Positions 52,582 to 60,731 of a stretch of 64,000 nucleotides of DNA are shown in pieces; positions within the stretch are counted from its first letter, which is position 1, and each line of letters opens with the position of its first letter. Origin of the DNA: Cellvibrio sp. KY-YJ-3. GTDB lineage: Bacteria > Pseudomonadota > Gammaproteobacteria > Pseudomonadales > Cellvibrionaceae. Location: the NCBI RefSeq assembly GCF_008806955.1, contig NZ_CP031727.1, positions 4,230,001 through 4,294,000 on the forward strand. Direction: 5' to 3'. The position numbers and the translations under genes were made by a program. The notes under the pieces are model-generated. The model was not told the origin of the DNA and searched no databases. It worked only from the letters and a program-made list of their open reading frames with translations.

Positions 52582-55200
52582 TTAAAGCTTCCAGGTGAAA
52601 TCGATCAGGTAGCTGCGGCCGTAGTCGTCGTAACGTTTCAGGTTGGCAGACTCGTTGTTTTGGGTTAAACGCAGTGGCTCGTTGGTCAGGTTGAAAACCT
52701 GGAAGCGTACGTTGTAGTTCTCGTTAATTTCGTAAGCGAGGCTGAAGCCAACACCTAATTCCGCATCAAGTGTGGTCAGGTCGTAACTGTCCCAGGTGAA
52801 GGCGCTGGTGTAGGCGGAGTGATATTTCCAGCCCAAGCGTGCGTCGATACCGTAGTTGCTGTACCACAAGTCCAAGGTTGCCGTGTCTCTTGCCAAACCT
52901 GCCATGGGCAGTGGGTTGTTGGACGGTGCGAACTCTTCAATGTTGGATTCCGCAAACGCGTAGTTGGAGTAAACACCAAAACCTTCTACCGGCAGGAATT
53001 CAAACGGCATTTGGAAGGTCACTTCCGCACCGCGCACGTAACCGCCGTTGCCATTTACTGGGCCGTAGATGTCAAAGTCCACACCGTTTTCATTTTGGAA
53101 AGTACCAACTACCGCGTTGCCGATGTAGTTGTCGATGTCTTTGTAGTACAGGCTCAATGCCGCAAGGGATTCGGAAGCAAAATACCATTCGTAAGACACG
53201 TCAATTTGATCAGAGGTAAATGGATCCAACAGTGGGTTACCCGCACCACCGGATGAACCATTTTCAATAGCGCTGATGTACTGGCCTGCGCGCAACTCAT
53301 CCAGTGGTGGACGGGAAATCGCTTGGGCGACACCAATACGCAGTTTGCGGGTGTCGTCCAGATCCAGGTTCAAGTTGGCGCTTGGCAATGCTTTGGAATA
53401 ATCATTTTCAATGTATTCGCCGTTCAATGCGTAACTCTTGGTATTGATTTCAACTTGACGCACACCGATGTTGGCGTTGTAGTCCAAGCCGCCCAGTTGG
53501 CCTTCAAAATCCAACTTCACGTAGGCCGCATCGTTGCGCTCGTCTACTTTCCAGTAGCGATCTGCATTAACTTCCGCCGAATCATAATCAACGCCACCAA
53601 AAATCACGTCTGCGGTTTTGGCGTAAGACGGTGCATTCAGGAAGGGAATAGTGTCGAAAGCGCCAAGGGTGTAAGAGCTCAGGAAGCCTTCAGGAAAGGC
53701 TACTGCAACGCTGTTATCCACACTGCGATTCATGGTGAAATCAGTCCAGATAACTTCTTTCTCGCGGTCTGCTGTGCGCGCACCAAAACTGATTGAACGC
53801 AGGTGACCGGCATCCAAATCCCGTTTGATATCAAACTGCGCACTTTGCAATTCGTCTTCCAGAGTTGAACCTTCGTTGACATTGCCAATCCAGTTGTAGG
53901 AAGCATTTTCTGGGGTTAACAACGGCGAGCCAGCAGGTGCTGAAATTGACGGTGTACCGCGAGTATCAAAGCTCCAGGTTTCGGCGTATTGATCCAGATA
54001 AATCGCATTCCAGTAGTTTTTACGCTCAGCAGTAGAGTGGGAGAAATCCACATCGATCTGCCAGTTGTCAAAACCAGTGTGGCTGAACTTCAAGCCTTGG
54101 GTGACACCACTGTTTTCCTGTTGGTAGGCGGCAATCACGTGACGCATAGTGCCTTCCCAACCATTAAACGTACCGGCTACCACGCGATTACCCTGCATTA
54201 CTACGTTGCTCATCGGGTTATCTACCGCGCCATCGCCGTTTGCATCGCCCAGGCCCCAGCCTTCACCGGAAGGTGGTGTGCCAATGTCTTGCGCCCAGGT
54301 TTGGTTTTGCTGCTCATCCATCGCAAATTCGGTGTAGAGCACATCGTATTTCACGTTGAGCGCGTCAGTCGCCTGCCACTCAAAGGTGCTCATGATGCCT
54401 TCGCGGTCGGTGTCGAGTTTTTTCACCTCACCGGCAACACCCCAGGGGGTAGTACCAATGGTGCCGTTGCCATCCAGGTCCAGCGCGCTATCGCCATAAC
54501 CCCAGCCTTGCATTGAGCCATAGGCATTCTTTTGGGTTTGGGTGGAAGCGCCAATCGCAACAGCAAAGGTGTCGCTGAATTGGTGTACAAAAGCGGCGCT
54601 CATGCGATTGCCCAGCGGATCGTAATCCGGAACGTCTTCGCCGCTTTCATTGTGCTGCAAACCTACGCGCACGGTGGCTGTAGGGCCGGTGTGCGACAAA
54701 GGCGAAATAGTTTTCAGGTTGATGGTGCCGGCGATGCCGCCTTCCACCAGATCTGCTGACTGGGTTTTGTAAACTTCCGCAGCAGATACCAACTCGGAGG
54801 GGTATTGCTCGTAGCGAATAGCGCGACCCGGCTCGGGGCTGGCCACTTCGCGACCATTTACGGTGCCTAATACCATGCGTGGGCCAAGGCCACGAATCGC
54901 GGCCTGGCTTTCGTTGCCACGGTCGCGTGAACCGTTAATACCGGGCAGGCGTACCAATGCTTCGGCGATAGTGACCGCTGGCGTCGCATTAATATCGTCC
55001 ATTGCCAGGGCTTCCATCACCTTGGTGCTTTGTTGCTTTACCGCAATCGCCTTTTCCAAGGATGCACGCATGCCGGTTACAACAACTTCTTCAACAGCGC
55101 CGGCTTCTTGTGCCTGAACGCCGCTAATGCTGCCGAGCAGCCCCAGCGCAAACAGCAAGCTGGCTTTGGATATTTGGGTTTCGGGAGTTTTGTATTTCAT
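52582..55200 (-). CDS. TonB-dependent receptor (Xanthomonas/Caulobacter type)
   Basis: 872 residues. Signal peptide to about residue 30 (GSISGVQA). A TonB-interacting start EEVVVTGMRASLEKAIAVKQQSTKVMEALAMDDI, then the plug (about 65-170; IAEALVRLPGINGSRDRGNESQAAIRGLGPRMVLGTVNGREVASP, typical of the group often classed as TonB-Xanth-Caul), and a beta barrel to the end (GRSYLIDFTWKL). Such receptors import oligosaccharides in plant-biomass degraders. It is encoded near the GH53 enzyme, so galactan oligosaccharides are a reasonable guess. An imperfect palindrome at 55244-55270 lies in its promoter region. Confidence 0.93.
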   Translation of the reverse strand: MKYKTPETQISKASLLFALGLLGSISGVQAQEAGAVEEVVVTGMRASLEKAIAVKQQSTKVMEALAMDDINATPAVTIAEALVRLPGINGSRDRGNESQAAIRGLGPRMVLGTVNGREVASPEPGRAIRYEQYPSELVSAAEVYKTQSADLVEGGIAGTINLKTISPLSHTGPTATVRVGLQHNESGEDVPDYDPLGNRMSAAFVHQFSDTFAVAIGASTQTQKNAYGSMQGWGYGDSALDLDGNGTIGTTPWGVAGEVKKLDTDREGIMSTFEWQATDALNVKYDVLYTEFAMDEQQNQTWAQDIGTPPSGEGWGLGDANGDGAVDNPMSNVVMQGNRVVAGTFNGWEGTMRHVIAAYQQENSGVTQGLKFSHTGFDNWQIDVDFSHSTAERKNYWNAIYLDQYAETWSFDTRGTPSISAPAGSPLLTPENASYNWIGNVNEGSTLEDELQSAQFDIKRDLDAGHLRSISFGARTADREKEVIWTDFTMNRSVDNSVAVAFPEGFLSSYTLGAFDTIPFLNAPSYAKTADVIFGGVDYDSAEVNADRYWKVDERNDAAYVKLDFEGQLGGLDYNANIGVRQVEINTKSYALNGEYIENDYSKALPSANLNLDLDDTRKLRIGVAQAISRPPLDELRAGQYISAIENGSSGGAGNPLLDPFTSDQIDVSYEWYFASESLAALSLYYKDIDNYIGNAVVGTFQNENGVDFDIYGPVNGNGGYVRGAEVTFQMPFEFLPVEGFGVYSNYAFAESNIEEFAPSNNPLPMAGLARDTATLDLWYSNYGIDARLGWKYHSAYTSAFTWDSYDLTTLDAELGVGFSLAYEINENYNVRFQVFNLTNEPLRLTQNNESANLKRYDDYGRSYLIDFTWKL

Positions 55201-55243
55201 TGCTAAAGCCTCGCGTTCGTCTCGATTGTTTTATTATTAAATA

Positions 55244-55270
55244 TGACGCATATATCATATTTATACGTCA
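55244..55270 (-). promoter_or_regulatory. Imperfect palindrome upstream of the TonB receptor
   Basis: TGACGCATA (55244-55252) and TATACGTCA (55262-55270) form an inverted repeat with one mismatch, in a very AT-rich stretch 45-70 bases before the ATG. A possible operator or promoter overlap. Confidence 0.4.
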
Positions 55271-55400
55271 ATATGATGTAATCGCCGCCATGTGTCAAGA
55301 GTGAAGCCGGGAAGGGAATTAAAAACAATGCTCGCTATTGGCCAGAAAAGGCCTAGGCTTAAAGAGCGGTACTCAGATCCACCAACCGGAGAGAAGCATC

Positions 55401-55517
55401 ATGAGTAAAAGTCAGGATAAACGTAAAGAAAGCAAAAAGCCCGCGACCAAAACCGCCAAAGAGAAACATCAGGCCAAAAAGTTGAAGCAGGCTGAACAGG
55501 CGCATCGCGAGTTTTAA
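55401..55517 (+). CDS. Small basic protein (38 aa)
   Basis: A 38-residue Lys-rich peptide (starting MSKSQDKRKESKKP), with no hydrophobic segment. Support comes from a GGAGAG ribosome-binding site 7 bases before the ATG and a terminator 50 bases after the stop. Similar short Lys-rich proteins are common in Pseudomonas-type genomes, but no function is known. Nucleic-acid binding is possible from charge alone. Confidence 0.6.
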   Translation: MSKSQDKRKESKKPATKTAKEKHQAKKLKQAEQAHREF

Positions 55518-55566
55518 CACCCGGCAATAAAAGCCCTAGGGCTGAACGAAGTCATAAAAGAGGTAG

Positions 55567-55609
55567 GGGCGCGGTCTATTCACTCAAGAATAGCATGCGC
55601 CCTTTTTGT
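55567..55609 (+). terminator. Terminator of the small basic gene
   Basis: GGGCGC (55567-55572) pairs with GCGCCC (55597-55602), with an inner stem CTATTC/GAATAG, followed by TTTTTG. Confidence 0.8.
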
Positions 55610-55618
55610 TTTTAGGAA

Positions 55619-55690
55619 GCAGTAAGCTAGGAAACAATAAGCCAAGAAGTAATACACCAGAAAGTAATACACCAGAAATCAATAAATCAG
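55619..55690. repeat. Degenerate ~15-bp tandem repeats
   Basis: Two exact 15-bp units lie at 55647-55661 and 55662-55676 (AAGTAATACACCAGA), flanked by degenerate copies on both sides. The stretch is non-coding and lies between the small basic gene and the YqjK-like gene. Confidence 0.6.
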
Positions 55691-55711
55691 GGCGCAAAAA
55701 AGCGGCGGGGA

Positions 55712-55987
55712 TTATTTGATGTTCCAAAACACCAAACTTGGAAAATGACGCGCCAGTTGCCACTTGGCAAATAGTATTAGCAACGAGGAATGTTTACTGC
55801 GGGTTAAAAACCGCATGGTGGCACTGCGCGGGAACTGCGCTTTATTCAGCGGCTCGCCTTGTGCATCCACGGGAGACCACTGCTGCTTGAGCAATTGGCG
55901 CTGTTGCTCCAATTGTCGCCGCAACACAATACACTGCTGCATTTGCCGCTGCCGTTTGCTGGTGGTGACGCTATCTGGCTCATTCAT
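55712..55987 (-). CDS. YqjK-like small protein
   Basis: 91 residues. The N-terminal half is a Gln/Arg-rich helix (RQRQMQQCIVLRRQLEQQRQLLKQQW), the second half is mixed. It overlaps the YqjE-like gene by 4 bases (ATGA), the third gene of a YqjD-YqjE-YqjK type unit. In E. coli that unit is stationary-phase induced. The gene is short and divergent, so the YqjK assignment rests on order and size. Confidence 0.55.
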   Translation of the reverse strand: MNEPDSVTTSKRQRQMQQCIVLRRQLEQQRQLLKQQWSPVDAQGEPLNKAQFPRSATMRFLTRSKHSSLLILFAKWQLARHFPSLVFWNIK

Positions 55988-56352
55988 AGCTGACTCCGGA
56001 TCAACGCGACATCCGCTGCTATTTCAGCGCGAGTTCCTGCAAAAGCATTGGCGCCCTGGGCAGAAAAATGTTTGCAGCGCAGATAACACATGGTGGCTCC
56101 TGCTGCATAAAACACAATCACACCAGCGATGGTTTGCAAACGGTAGGCGGTGGGCCAACCTAATGTAATGACCAAAAGCCCGATACAAAAAAGGCAGCAA
56201 GTAAAAAAAACCAGCCCCAGCACACTGAAGACCAGCATTTGCTGTAAACGATTTTTTTCCTGCTGCCATTCAATACCCGCGAGCCGCCCATGCAGTTCCA
56301 TCTGCACAAGCACTATTGCCGCTGAAGCGCGCAAACGCTGGATAATTTCCAA
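55984..56352 (-). CDS. YqjE/holin-superfamily membrane protein
   Basis: 122 residues in this model. Two hydrophobic segments (MLVFSVLGLVFFTCCLFCIGLLVI and IAGVIVFYAAGATMCYL) follow an amphipathic helix, the plan of the YqjE (PF07332-type) family. The frame is open to a TTG at 56379, but a GGGAG sequence stands 7 bases before the TTG at 56352, so that start is preferred. It lies in an operon with the DUF883 protein upstream and the YqjK-like gene downstream. Confidence 0.75.
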   Translation of the reverse strand: MEIIQRLRASAAIVLVQMELHGRLAGIEWQQEKNRLQQMLVFSVLGLVFFTCCLFCIGLLVITLGWPTAYRLQTIAGVIVFYAAGATMCYLRCKHFSAQGANAFAGTRAEIAADVALIRSQL

Positions 56353-56403
56353 AATTCTACTCCCGGGTTTGACGCTCAAGAATTAACAAGTAACAACCAC
56401 TAA

Positions 56404-56781
56404 TTAATTGCGACGCGCCAACAAATAACCCAACAACAAACCAACCGCTGCACTGGCACCAATGGCATTCCATGGCTGCTCATGAACATAGGTATTAGTA
56501 GTTTCCGCTGTTTTACGAGCGCGATTCATCACCGTTTCGCCCATTTCTGTCGCTGCATCTTTCGCGGCAGTGATGCGTTGATTTACTTTGTCTTTGGCGC
56601 GCTGTAAATCTTCACCGGTGAGATTGGTGGTGGCTTTGATCAAGTCTTCTATATCTGCAACAAAACTTTGAAATTCGTGCGCAATACCACTAGAGCCTTC
56701 TGCTTTTTGTGCTGGAGCCGCATGTGTATCAACTGCTTTACTGTTTCCTGACGAAGATCCAATACCAGATGGATTTTGCAT
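56404..56781 (-). CDS. DUF883 (YqjD/ElaB) membrane-anchored ribosome-binding-type protein
   Basis: 125 residues: a polar N-terminal part, a helical middle (VADIEDLIKATTNLTGEDLQRAKDKVNQRITAAKDAATEMGETVMNRARK) and the C-terminal signature YVHEQPWNAIGASAAVGLLLGYLLARRN with the transmembrane anchor. E. coli YqjD and ElaB bind ribosomes and sit at the inner membrane in stationary phase. It is the first gene of the YqjD-YqjE-YqjK-like unit. Confidence 0.93.
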   Translation of the reverse strand: MQNPSGIGSSSGNSKAVDTHAAPAQKAEGSSGIAHEFQSFVADIEDLIKATTNLTGEDLQRAKDKVNQRITAAKDAATEMGETVMNRARKTAETTNTYVHEQPWNAIGASAAVGLLLGYLLARRN

Positions 56782-57024
56782 AAATAATTCCTGCTATATA
56801 AAGGGTAAGTTTAAAGGCTGTTCCCGTGTACCGATTTCAATCCAGTAGGCGCTATAACCTGCATTCATAGTATCCAGCCCCCCTCCCCAAGTCTGTTCGC
56901 TAACGCACTGATACTTTGTTACCTCAATGCTAACTTGCTCATCACAGCAGTTATCGCGAATTACAAAAAAACATCAACGCAGTAAACCCGTAATTTTTCC
57001 CGCTAGGGATTTTGGAGCAACACC

Positions 57025-57849
57025 ATGAACAAGCCACTACAAAAATTATTTATTCCCTCTATCGCACTGTTGGCGTCTATGACTATCAGCAGTTTTATCA
57101 TGGCGGCGACCCCGGAGCAGGAAATCACTAACGCACGACAAGAAAGTCAAATTTGGACAACCTATGCACTCAGCCCTTATTTACGCGCTAACGATATAAA
57201 AGTATCGGTAGTGGATGGCAAAGCAACACTCACTGGCACAGTGGAAGAAGCTGTGAATAAAGATTTGGCCACTGCCATCGCCATGGGCGTCAACGGCATA
57301 AAAGATGTAGACAATAAAATTGATGTGCGCGCGGATTACCAGCCCACCAAAAGTGAACGCCGCTATGGCGATCAAATGGATGACCTGGCAATTTCCAGCA
57401 CTATTAAATCCAAACTGTTGTGGAGCAAATACACCAACAGTCAATCCATTAAGGTGAATACGCTGGACGGTAAGGTGACGCTGGAAGGCAATGTCGAAAC
57501 TGAAGAAGCGAAAAAACTCGCTGGCCGTTTAGCCAAAGATACACGCGGTGTGCGCGCGGTAGAAAACAAATTAGTTATCAATAAAACACCCGGCATAACC
57601 GGCATGGCAAAAGCATCCACTAAAGAAGTAGGCGATGTTATTTCTGATAGCTGGATCACCACCAAAGTGAAATCCACCCTGCTCTATTCAAGCAATGTAA
57701 AAGGCTCGGATATTGAAGTCACCACTAATGCTGGCGTAGTAACGCTGAGTGGAAAATTGGATACCGGTGTGGAGCGCGCTCTGGCAGTTGAATTAGCCGA
57801 GAACGTGCGCGGTGTTAAAAGTGTACAAGCAAAAACATTAACCAATTAA
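57025..57849 (+). CDS. OsmY-like periplasmic protein with three BON domains
   Basis: 274 residues. Signal peptide to about residue 27, then three BON repeats (about 35-101, 115-180 and 205-270), each with the pattern I.V....G.VTL.G.V....E...A..LA....GV..V.N. OsmY-type proteins bind phospholipids or help outer-membrane proteins in the periplasm under osmotic or envelope stress. It is the first of three genes in the same direction that end with an OmpA-type lipoprotein. Confidence 0.92.
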   Translation: MNKPLQKLFIPSIALLASMTISSFIMAATPEQEITNARQESQIWTTYALSPYLRANDIKVSVVDGKATLTGTVEEAVNKDLATAIAMGVNGIKDVDNKIDVRADYQPTKSERRYGDQMDDLAISSTIKSKLLWSKYTNSQSIKVNTLDGKVTLEGNVETEEAKKLAGRLAKDTRGVRAVENKLVINKTPGITGMAKASTKEVGDVISDSWITTKVKSTLLYSSNVKGSDIEVTTNAGVVTLSGKLDTGVERALAVELAENVRGVKSVQAKTLTN

Positions 57850-57879
57850 ATCCCATTTTATTCACCAAAAGGTAAGCTT

Positions 57880-58293
57880 ATGACAACTTCAACAGTCACC
57901 CAAAAAATGGCGAACTGGTTAAAACCAGGCACCTCATTTATCGCATTGCTCGCAGGTTTTTTATTCTTAACTGCCTGCGCCTCCACCCCACCACCCACCA
58001 AAGAAATCAGCGCGGCTGAACAATCCATGATCGATGCTGAACAAGCGCGGGTTGCACAATATGCACTGCCGGAGCTGCAAGAAGCGCGCAGCAAATTAGC
58101 GGCTGCACGCACTGCCGTTTTAAATGAAGAGATGGAAGAAGCAAAACGTTTGGCGGTGGAAGCCAGTGCCGGCATTAAATTCGCAACAGCCAAAGCAGAG
58201 TTAGCCAAGGCAGAAGCCGTTAATGCTGACATGCAAAAAAATATTCGTGTTCTTAAAGAAGAAATGCAACGCATCAGTGGAGAACAACAATGA
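57880..58293 (+). CDS. DUF4398 lipoprotein
   Basis: 137 residues. Signal peptide with lipobox LFLTAC; mature helical domain (SAAEQSMIDAEQARVAQYALPELQEARSKLAAARTAV), the DUF4398 pattern. It ends with an overlapping ATGA shared with the next gene, so the two are translationally coupled, and the next protein carries a DUF4398-like domain too. The role is probably structural in the outer membrane, as inferred from the partner. Confidence 0.85.
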   Translation: MTTSTVTQKMANWLKPGTSFIALLAGFLFLTACASTPPPTKEISAAEQSMIDAEQARVAQYALPELQEARSKLAAARTAVLNEEMEEAKRLAVEASAGIKFATAKAELAKAEAVNADMQKNIRVLKEEMQRISGEQQ

Positions 58294-59156
58294 AATTATC
58301 AACGTCGATGAACTTAAAAGCGCAAACCAAACGCGGTCTGCATTTATCCAAACCACTGATCATGGCGCTGGGCAGTGCACTTATTCTGGCCGCCTGTGTA
58401 AATTCTCCTAAAAGCCCGAGCGGTGCAGTTGCTGCACGCGAGCGTTTGGTGCAGTTACAAAATGATCCCGCTCTGGCGAGCCGGGTGTCGGTTGCGATTC
58501 GTGAAGCAGATGATGCAGTGACTGCCGCCGAAGTACCCATGAAAGACAAAGTGAAATCCGATCACCTGGTATTTGTTGCCACACGTGAGGTGGATGTCGC
58601 CTGGGCGCAAGCCAAGACCCGTCAACTGGAAGACCAGCGTGCCGGCCTGAGCGAACGCCGCGACAGTGAACGTTTGGAATCGCGCACCCGCGAAGCAGAT
58701 CGCGCTCTTGATGCAGCAGAACAAGCGCGCGCCGATGCAGAAGCCGCACGCGATGATAGCGACGCACTGCGCCGCGAAATTGCCGAGTTAAATGCAAAAG
58801 AAACCGAGCGTGGTTTGGTGGTTACCTTGGGCGATATGTTATTTGAAACCGGCAATTCGCAATTAAAAGGCAATGCTTTTGCAAACCTGAGCAAGCTGTC
58901 CAGTTTTCTCAATAAATACCCTGAGCGCACGCTGATTATTGAAGGCCACACCGATAGCGTGGGCAGCGAATCCAGCAACCAGTCGCTGTCACAGCGCCGC
59001 GCCGATTCCGTACAACAGTATTTGTTGCAACAGGGCGTTGCCTCTAACCGCCTGACAGCGGTTGGCCAGGGAGAAAATTCTCCGGTAGCCAGCAATGATT
59101 CAACATCCGGGCGCGCACTGAATCGCCGCGTGGAAGTGATTATTGCCAACCCGTAA
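58290..59156 (+). CDS. OmpA-family lipoprotein with DUF4398-like domain
   Basis: 288 residues. Lipobox LILAAC (about residue 36), an alpha-helical DUF4398-like middle (about 60-180, Ala/Arg/Glu-rich), and a C-terminal OmpA domain (FETGNSQLKGNAFANLSKLSSFL, IEGHTDSVGSESSNQSLSQRRADSVQQYLL, GQGENSPVASNDSTSGRALNRRVEVII) with the peptidoglycan-binding Asp and Arg. It links the outer membrane to peptidoglycan. It is coupled to the DUF4398 gene. Confidence 0.92.
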   Translation: MKLSTSMNLKAQTKRGLHLSKPLIMALGSALILAACVNSPKSPSGAVAARERLVQLQNDPALASRVSVAIREADDAVTAAEVPMKDKVKSDHLVFVATREVDVAWAQAKTRQLEDQRAGLSERRDSERLESRTREADRALDAAEQARADAEAARDDSDALRREIAELNAKETERGLVVTLGDMLFETGNSQLKGNAFANLSKLSSFLNKYPERTLIIEGHTDSVGSESSNQSLSQRRADSVQQYLLQQGVASNRLTAVGQGENSPVASNDSTSGRALNRRVEVIIANP

Positions 59157-59192
59157 ACCAACACTCCATCACTTTTTTGTTGAGTAACCGTC

Positions 59193-59351
59193 ATGACCTT
59201 AGGAACAATTATATTAATTATTGTGGTGTTAATGCTTATTGGCGCCATACCGAGTTGGCCGCACAGCCGCTCCTGGGGTTATGGCCCCAGTGGTGGCTTG
59301 GGGCTGGTATTAATTATTCTATTAATTCTGGTCCTCATGGGCCGGATATAA
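59193..59351 (+). CDS. DUF3309 small membrane protein (52 aa)
   Basis: 52 residues with two hydrophobic segments (TLGTIILIIVVLMLIGAIP and GGLGLVLIILLILVLMGRI) joined by WPHSRSWGYGPS. This is the plan of the small DUF3309 proteins found in many proteobacteria. The gene follows the OmpA lipoprotein by 36 bases, and a terminator overlaps the stop codon region, so it is the last gene of the unit. Confidence 0.85.
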   Translation: MTLGTIILIIVVLMLIGAIPSWPHSRSWGYGPSGGLGLVLIILLILVLMGRI

Positions 59352-59391
59352 AAAACAGCGCCGTGGCGTGACAACCACGGCGCTGTTTTAC
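59352..59391 (+). terminator. Terminator after DUF3309
   Basis: A 15-bp perfect stem (59352-59366 with 59375-59389) with a T-run in the 3' arm. It closes the BON-DUF4398-OmpA-DUF3309 unit. Confidence 0.9.
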
Positions 59392-59436
59392 TGTGTCGCT
59401 CTTCATTTAACCCAAGCGTATTCACTGGAGCCAAAC

Positions 59437-59556
59437 ATGTTTCGTCAAAGTTTATTTAACCGCTACCCTCGCAGCATTCTGGTAATAACCATTATTGTGC
59501 TGATGGCGGTTATCAGTATCGGTTTGCTTGCACTGGATAAGGGTTATTCCTTGTAA
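59437..59556 (+). CDS. Tiny single-span membrane peptide (39 aa)
   Basis: 39 residues: a basic start (MFRQSLFNRYPR) and one hydrophobic helix (ILVITIIVLMAVISIGLLAL) then DKGYSL. A longer start upstream would begin inside the terminator, so the ATG at 59437 with CTGGAG before it is preferred. No family was recognised. It sits among envelope-stress genes. Confidence 0.5.
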   Translation: MFRQSLFNRYPRSILVITIIVLMAVISIGLLALDKGYSL

Positions 59557-59607
59557 CACGGCCGACAAATTATCGACCGCGCTTAATTTCCTTATTGTTT
59601 AATTCCC

Positions 59608-59973
59608 TTATTGCTTAATGCGCAGCAAATCACTAATGCGATCCACACCGTCCACATCCCGCGTAACTTTCACGACTAAATCGTGCTCCGCACGGGTTTC
59701 TACTTCACCGGACAATTGAACTACACCATTGGTCGCCATAACTGCAATCACAAATTCGCTCAACGCTTCTTCATCCGCAATTGCCTGCTCCACTTTTTTT
59801 GCCAGCTGCATATCAAACGCTTTTTGCCCCTCATCCAGACTGGATTGATTGGCATCGGCAACTGACTGTTGCGAATCAACAACGCCTTCCGATTTTTCAC
59901 AGCCGCTAAAACTAATAATGAGCAGAGAACTTAGCAGGCCCATAAACACATAGGATTGATAGGAATCTTTCAT
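59608..59973 (-). CDS. BON-domain lipoprotein
   Basis: 121 residues. Lipobox FSGC (Cys25) after a hydrophobic segment, a polar Gln/Ser-rich linker, then one BON domain (about 55-121; VIAVMATNGVVQLSGEVETRAEHDLVVKVTRDVDGVDRI). It probably sits on the inner face of the outer membrane. It is transcribed opposite to the three-BON protein at 57025. Confidence 0.88.
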   Translation of the reverse strand: MKDSYQSYVFMGLLSSLLIISFSGCEKSEGVVDSQQSVADANQSSLDEGQKAFDMQLAKKVEQAIADEEALSEFVIAVMATNGVVQLSGEVETRAEHDLVVKVTRDVDGVDRISDLLRIKQ

Positions 59974-60029
59974 AATATAAACCTCGCGTTAACACCTCCA
60001 GAATTGAAGGTGCCCTTTAACAATGACGG

Positions 60030-60449
60030 TTATTCGTAGCTGCGTTGCGCCTTATCAAATGGCTTGGTGCGATAATAGGTGTGAATGTCGTTCGACCAAC
60101 TATTATCTGCCATATCCGGCCAATCGGATTTATCAAAACCCGGCGCATCTTTCAGCCGATCTTTAGTGACATCCAAAATAAAACGTTTATGTTCGGTATC
60201 GAGTTTTAACGCCGTCCAAGGCACAGCAAATAATTTTTCGCCCATGCCCAGGAAAGAACCGAACGATAAAACGGCATAACATACCTTGCCGCTACTCATA
60301 TCCAACATAATTTCCTTAATATCGCCGATGTCTTCATTCTGGCAGTTATAGACATCATTGCCGACCAATGTTTCTGCGCCCATTAAACCCGGGCCAGGGC
60401 CATTATTGATTTTATACATACCATAGGTGTCGCGACTTTCGTAATTCAT
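60030..60449 (-). CDS. PRC-barrel domain protein
   Basis: 139 residues, no signal peptide. A PRC-barrel domain (about 20-95): SAETLVGNDVYNCQNEDIGDIKEIMLDMSSGKVCYAVLSFG (with the sequence beginning MGAETLVG) and FAVPWTALKLD are the classical blocks, followed by a short tail with YRTKPFDKAQRSYE. Such proteins occur widely in stress-related gene groups; the role is not defined. It lies 56 bases upstream of the BON lipoprotein gene and in the same direction. Confidence 0.88.
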   Translation of the reverse strand: MNYESRDTYGMYKINNGPGPGLMGAETLVGNDVYNCQNEDIGDIKEIMLDMSSGKVCYAVLSFGSFLGMGEKLFAVPWTALKLDTEHKRFILDVTKDRLKDAPGFDKSDWPDMADNSWSNDIHTYYRTKPFDKAQRSYE

Positions 60450-60731
60450 AATAAGTTCCTTGTAAAAAATGGATTAAATTCCCAGTAGCAGACACACAGC
60501 AAAACTTAAAAAAAATCGCGCCATACTGTGTGATGAGCACTGATAATCGGCTTAATTTTTTTTAGCGTCTGTACGCAACCCCCCTTATAGATTTGATTAA
60601 TACGCGCTACTGCAACCGTTAATCGCCCTTTGTGCCGTAGCGCACGGACGCCGGTCTGGCTGACGAACACACTGGCGAGACACTGCCCCGTGCGAGTGCA
60701 ACTATTTATTTTTATGTTGCAGGATTAATCG

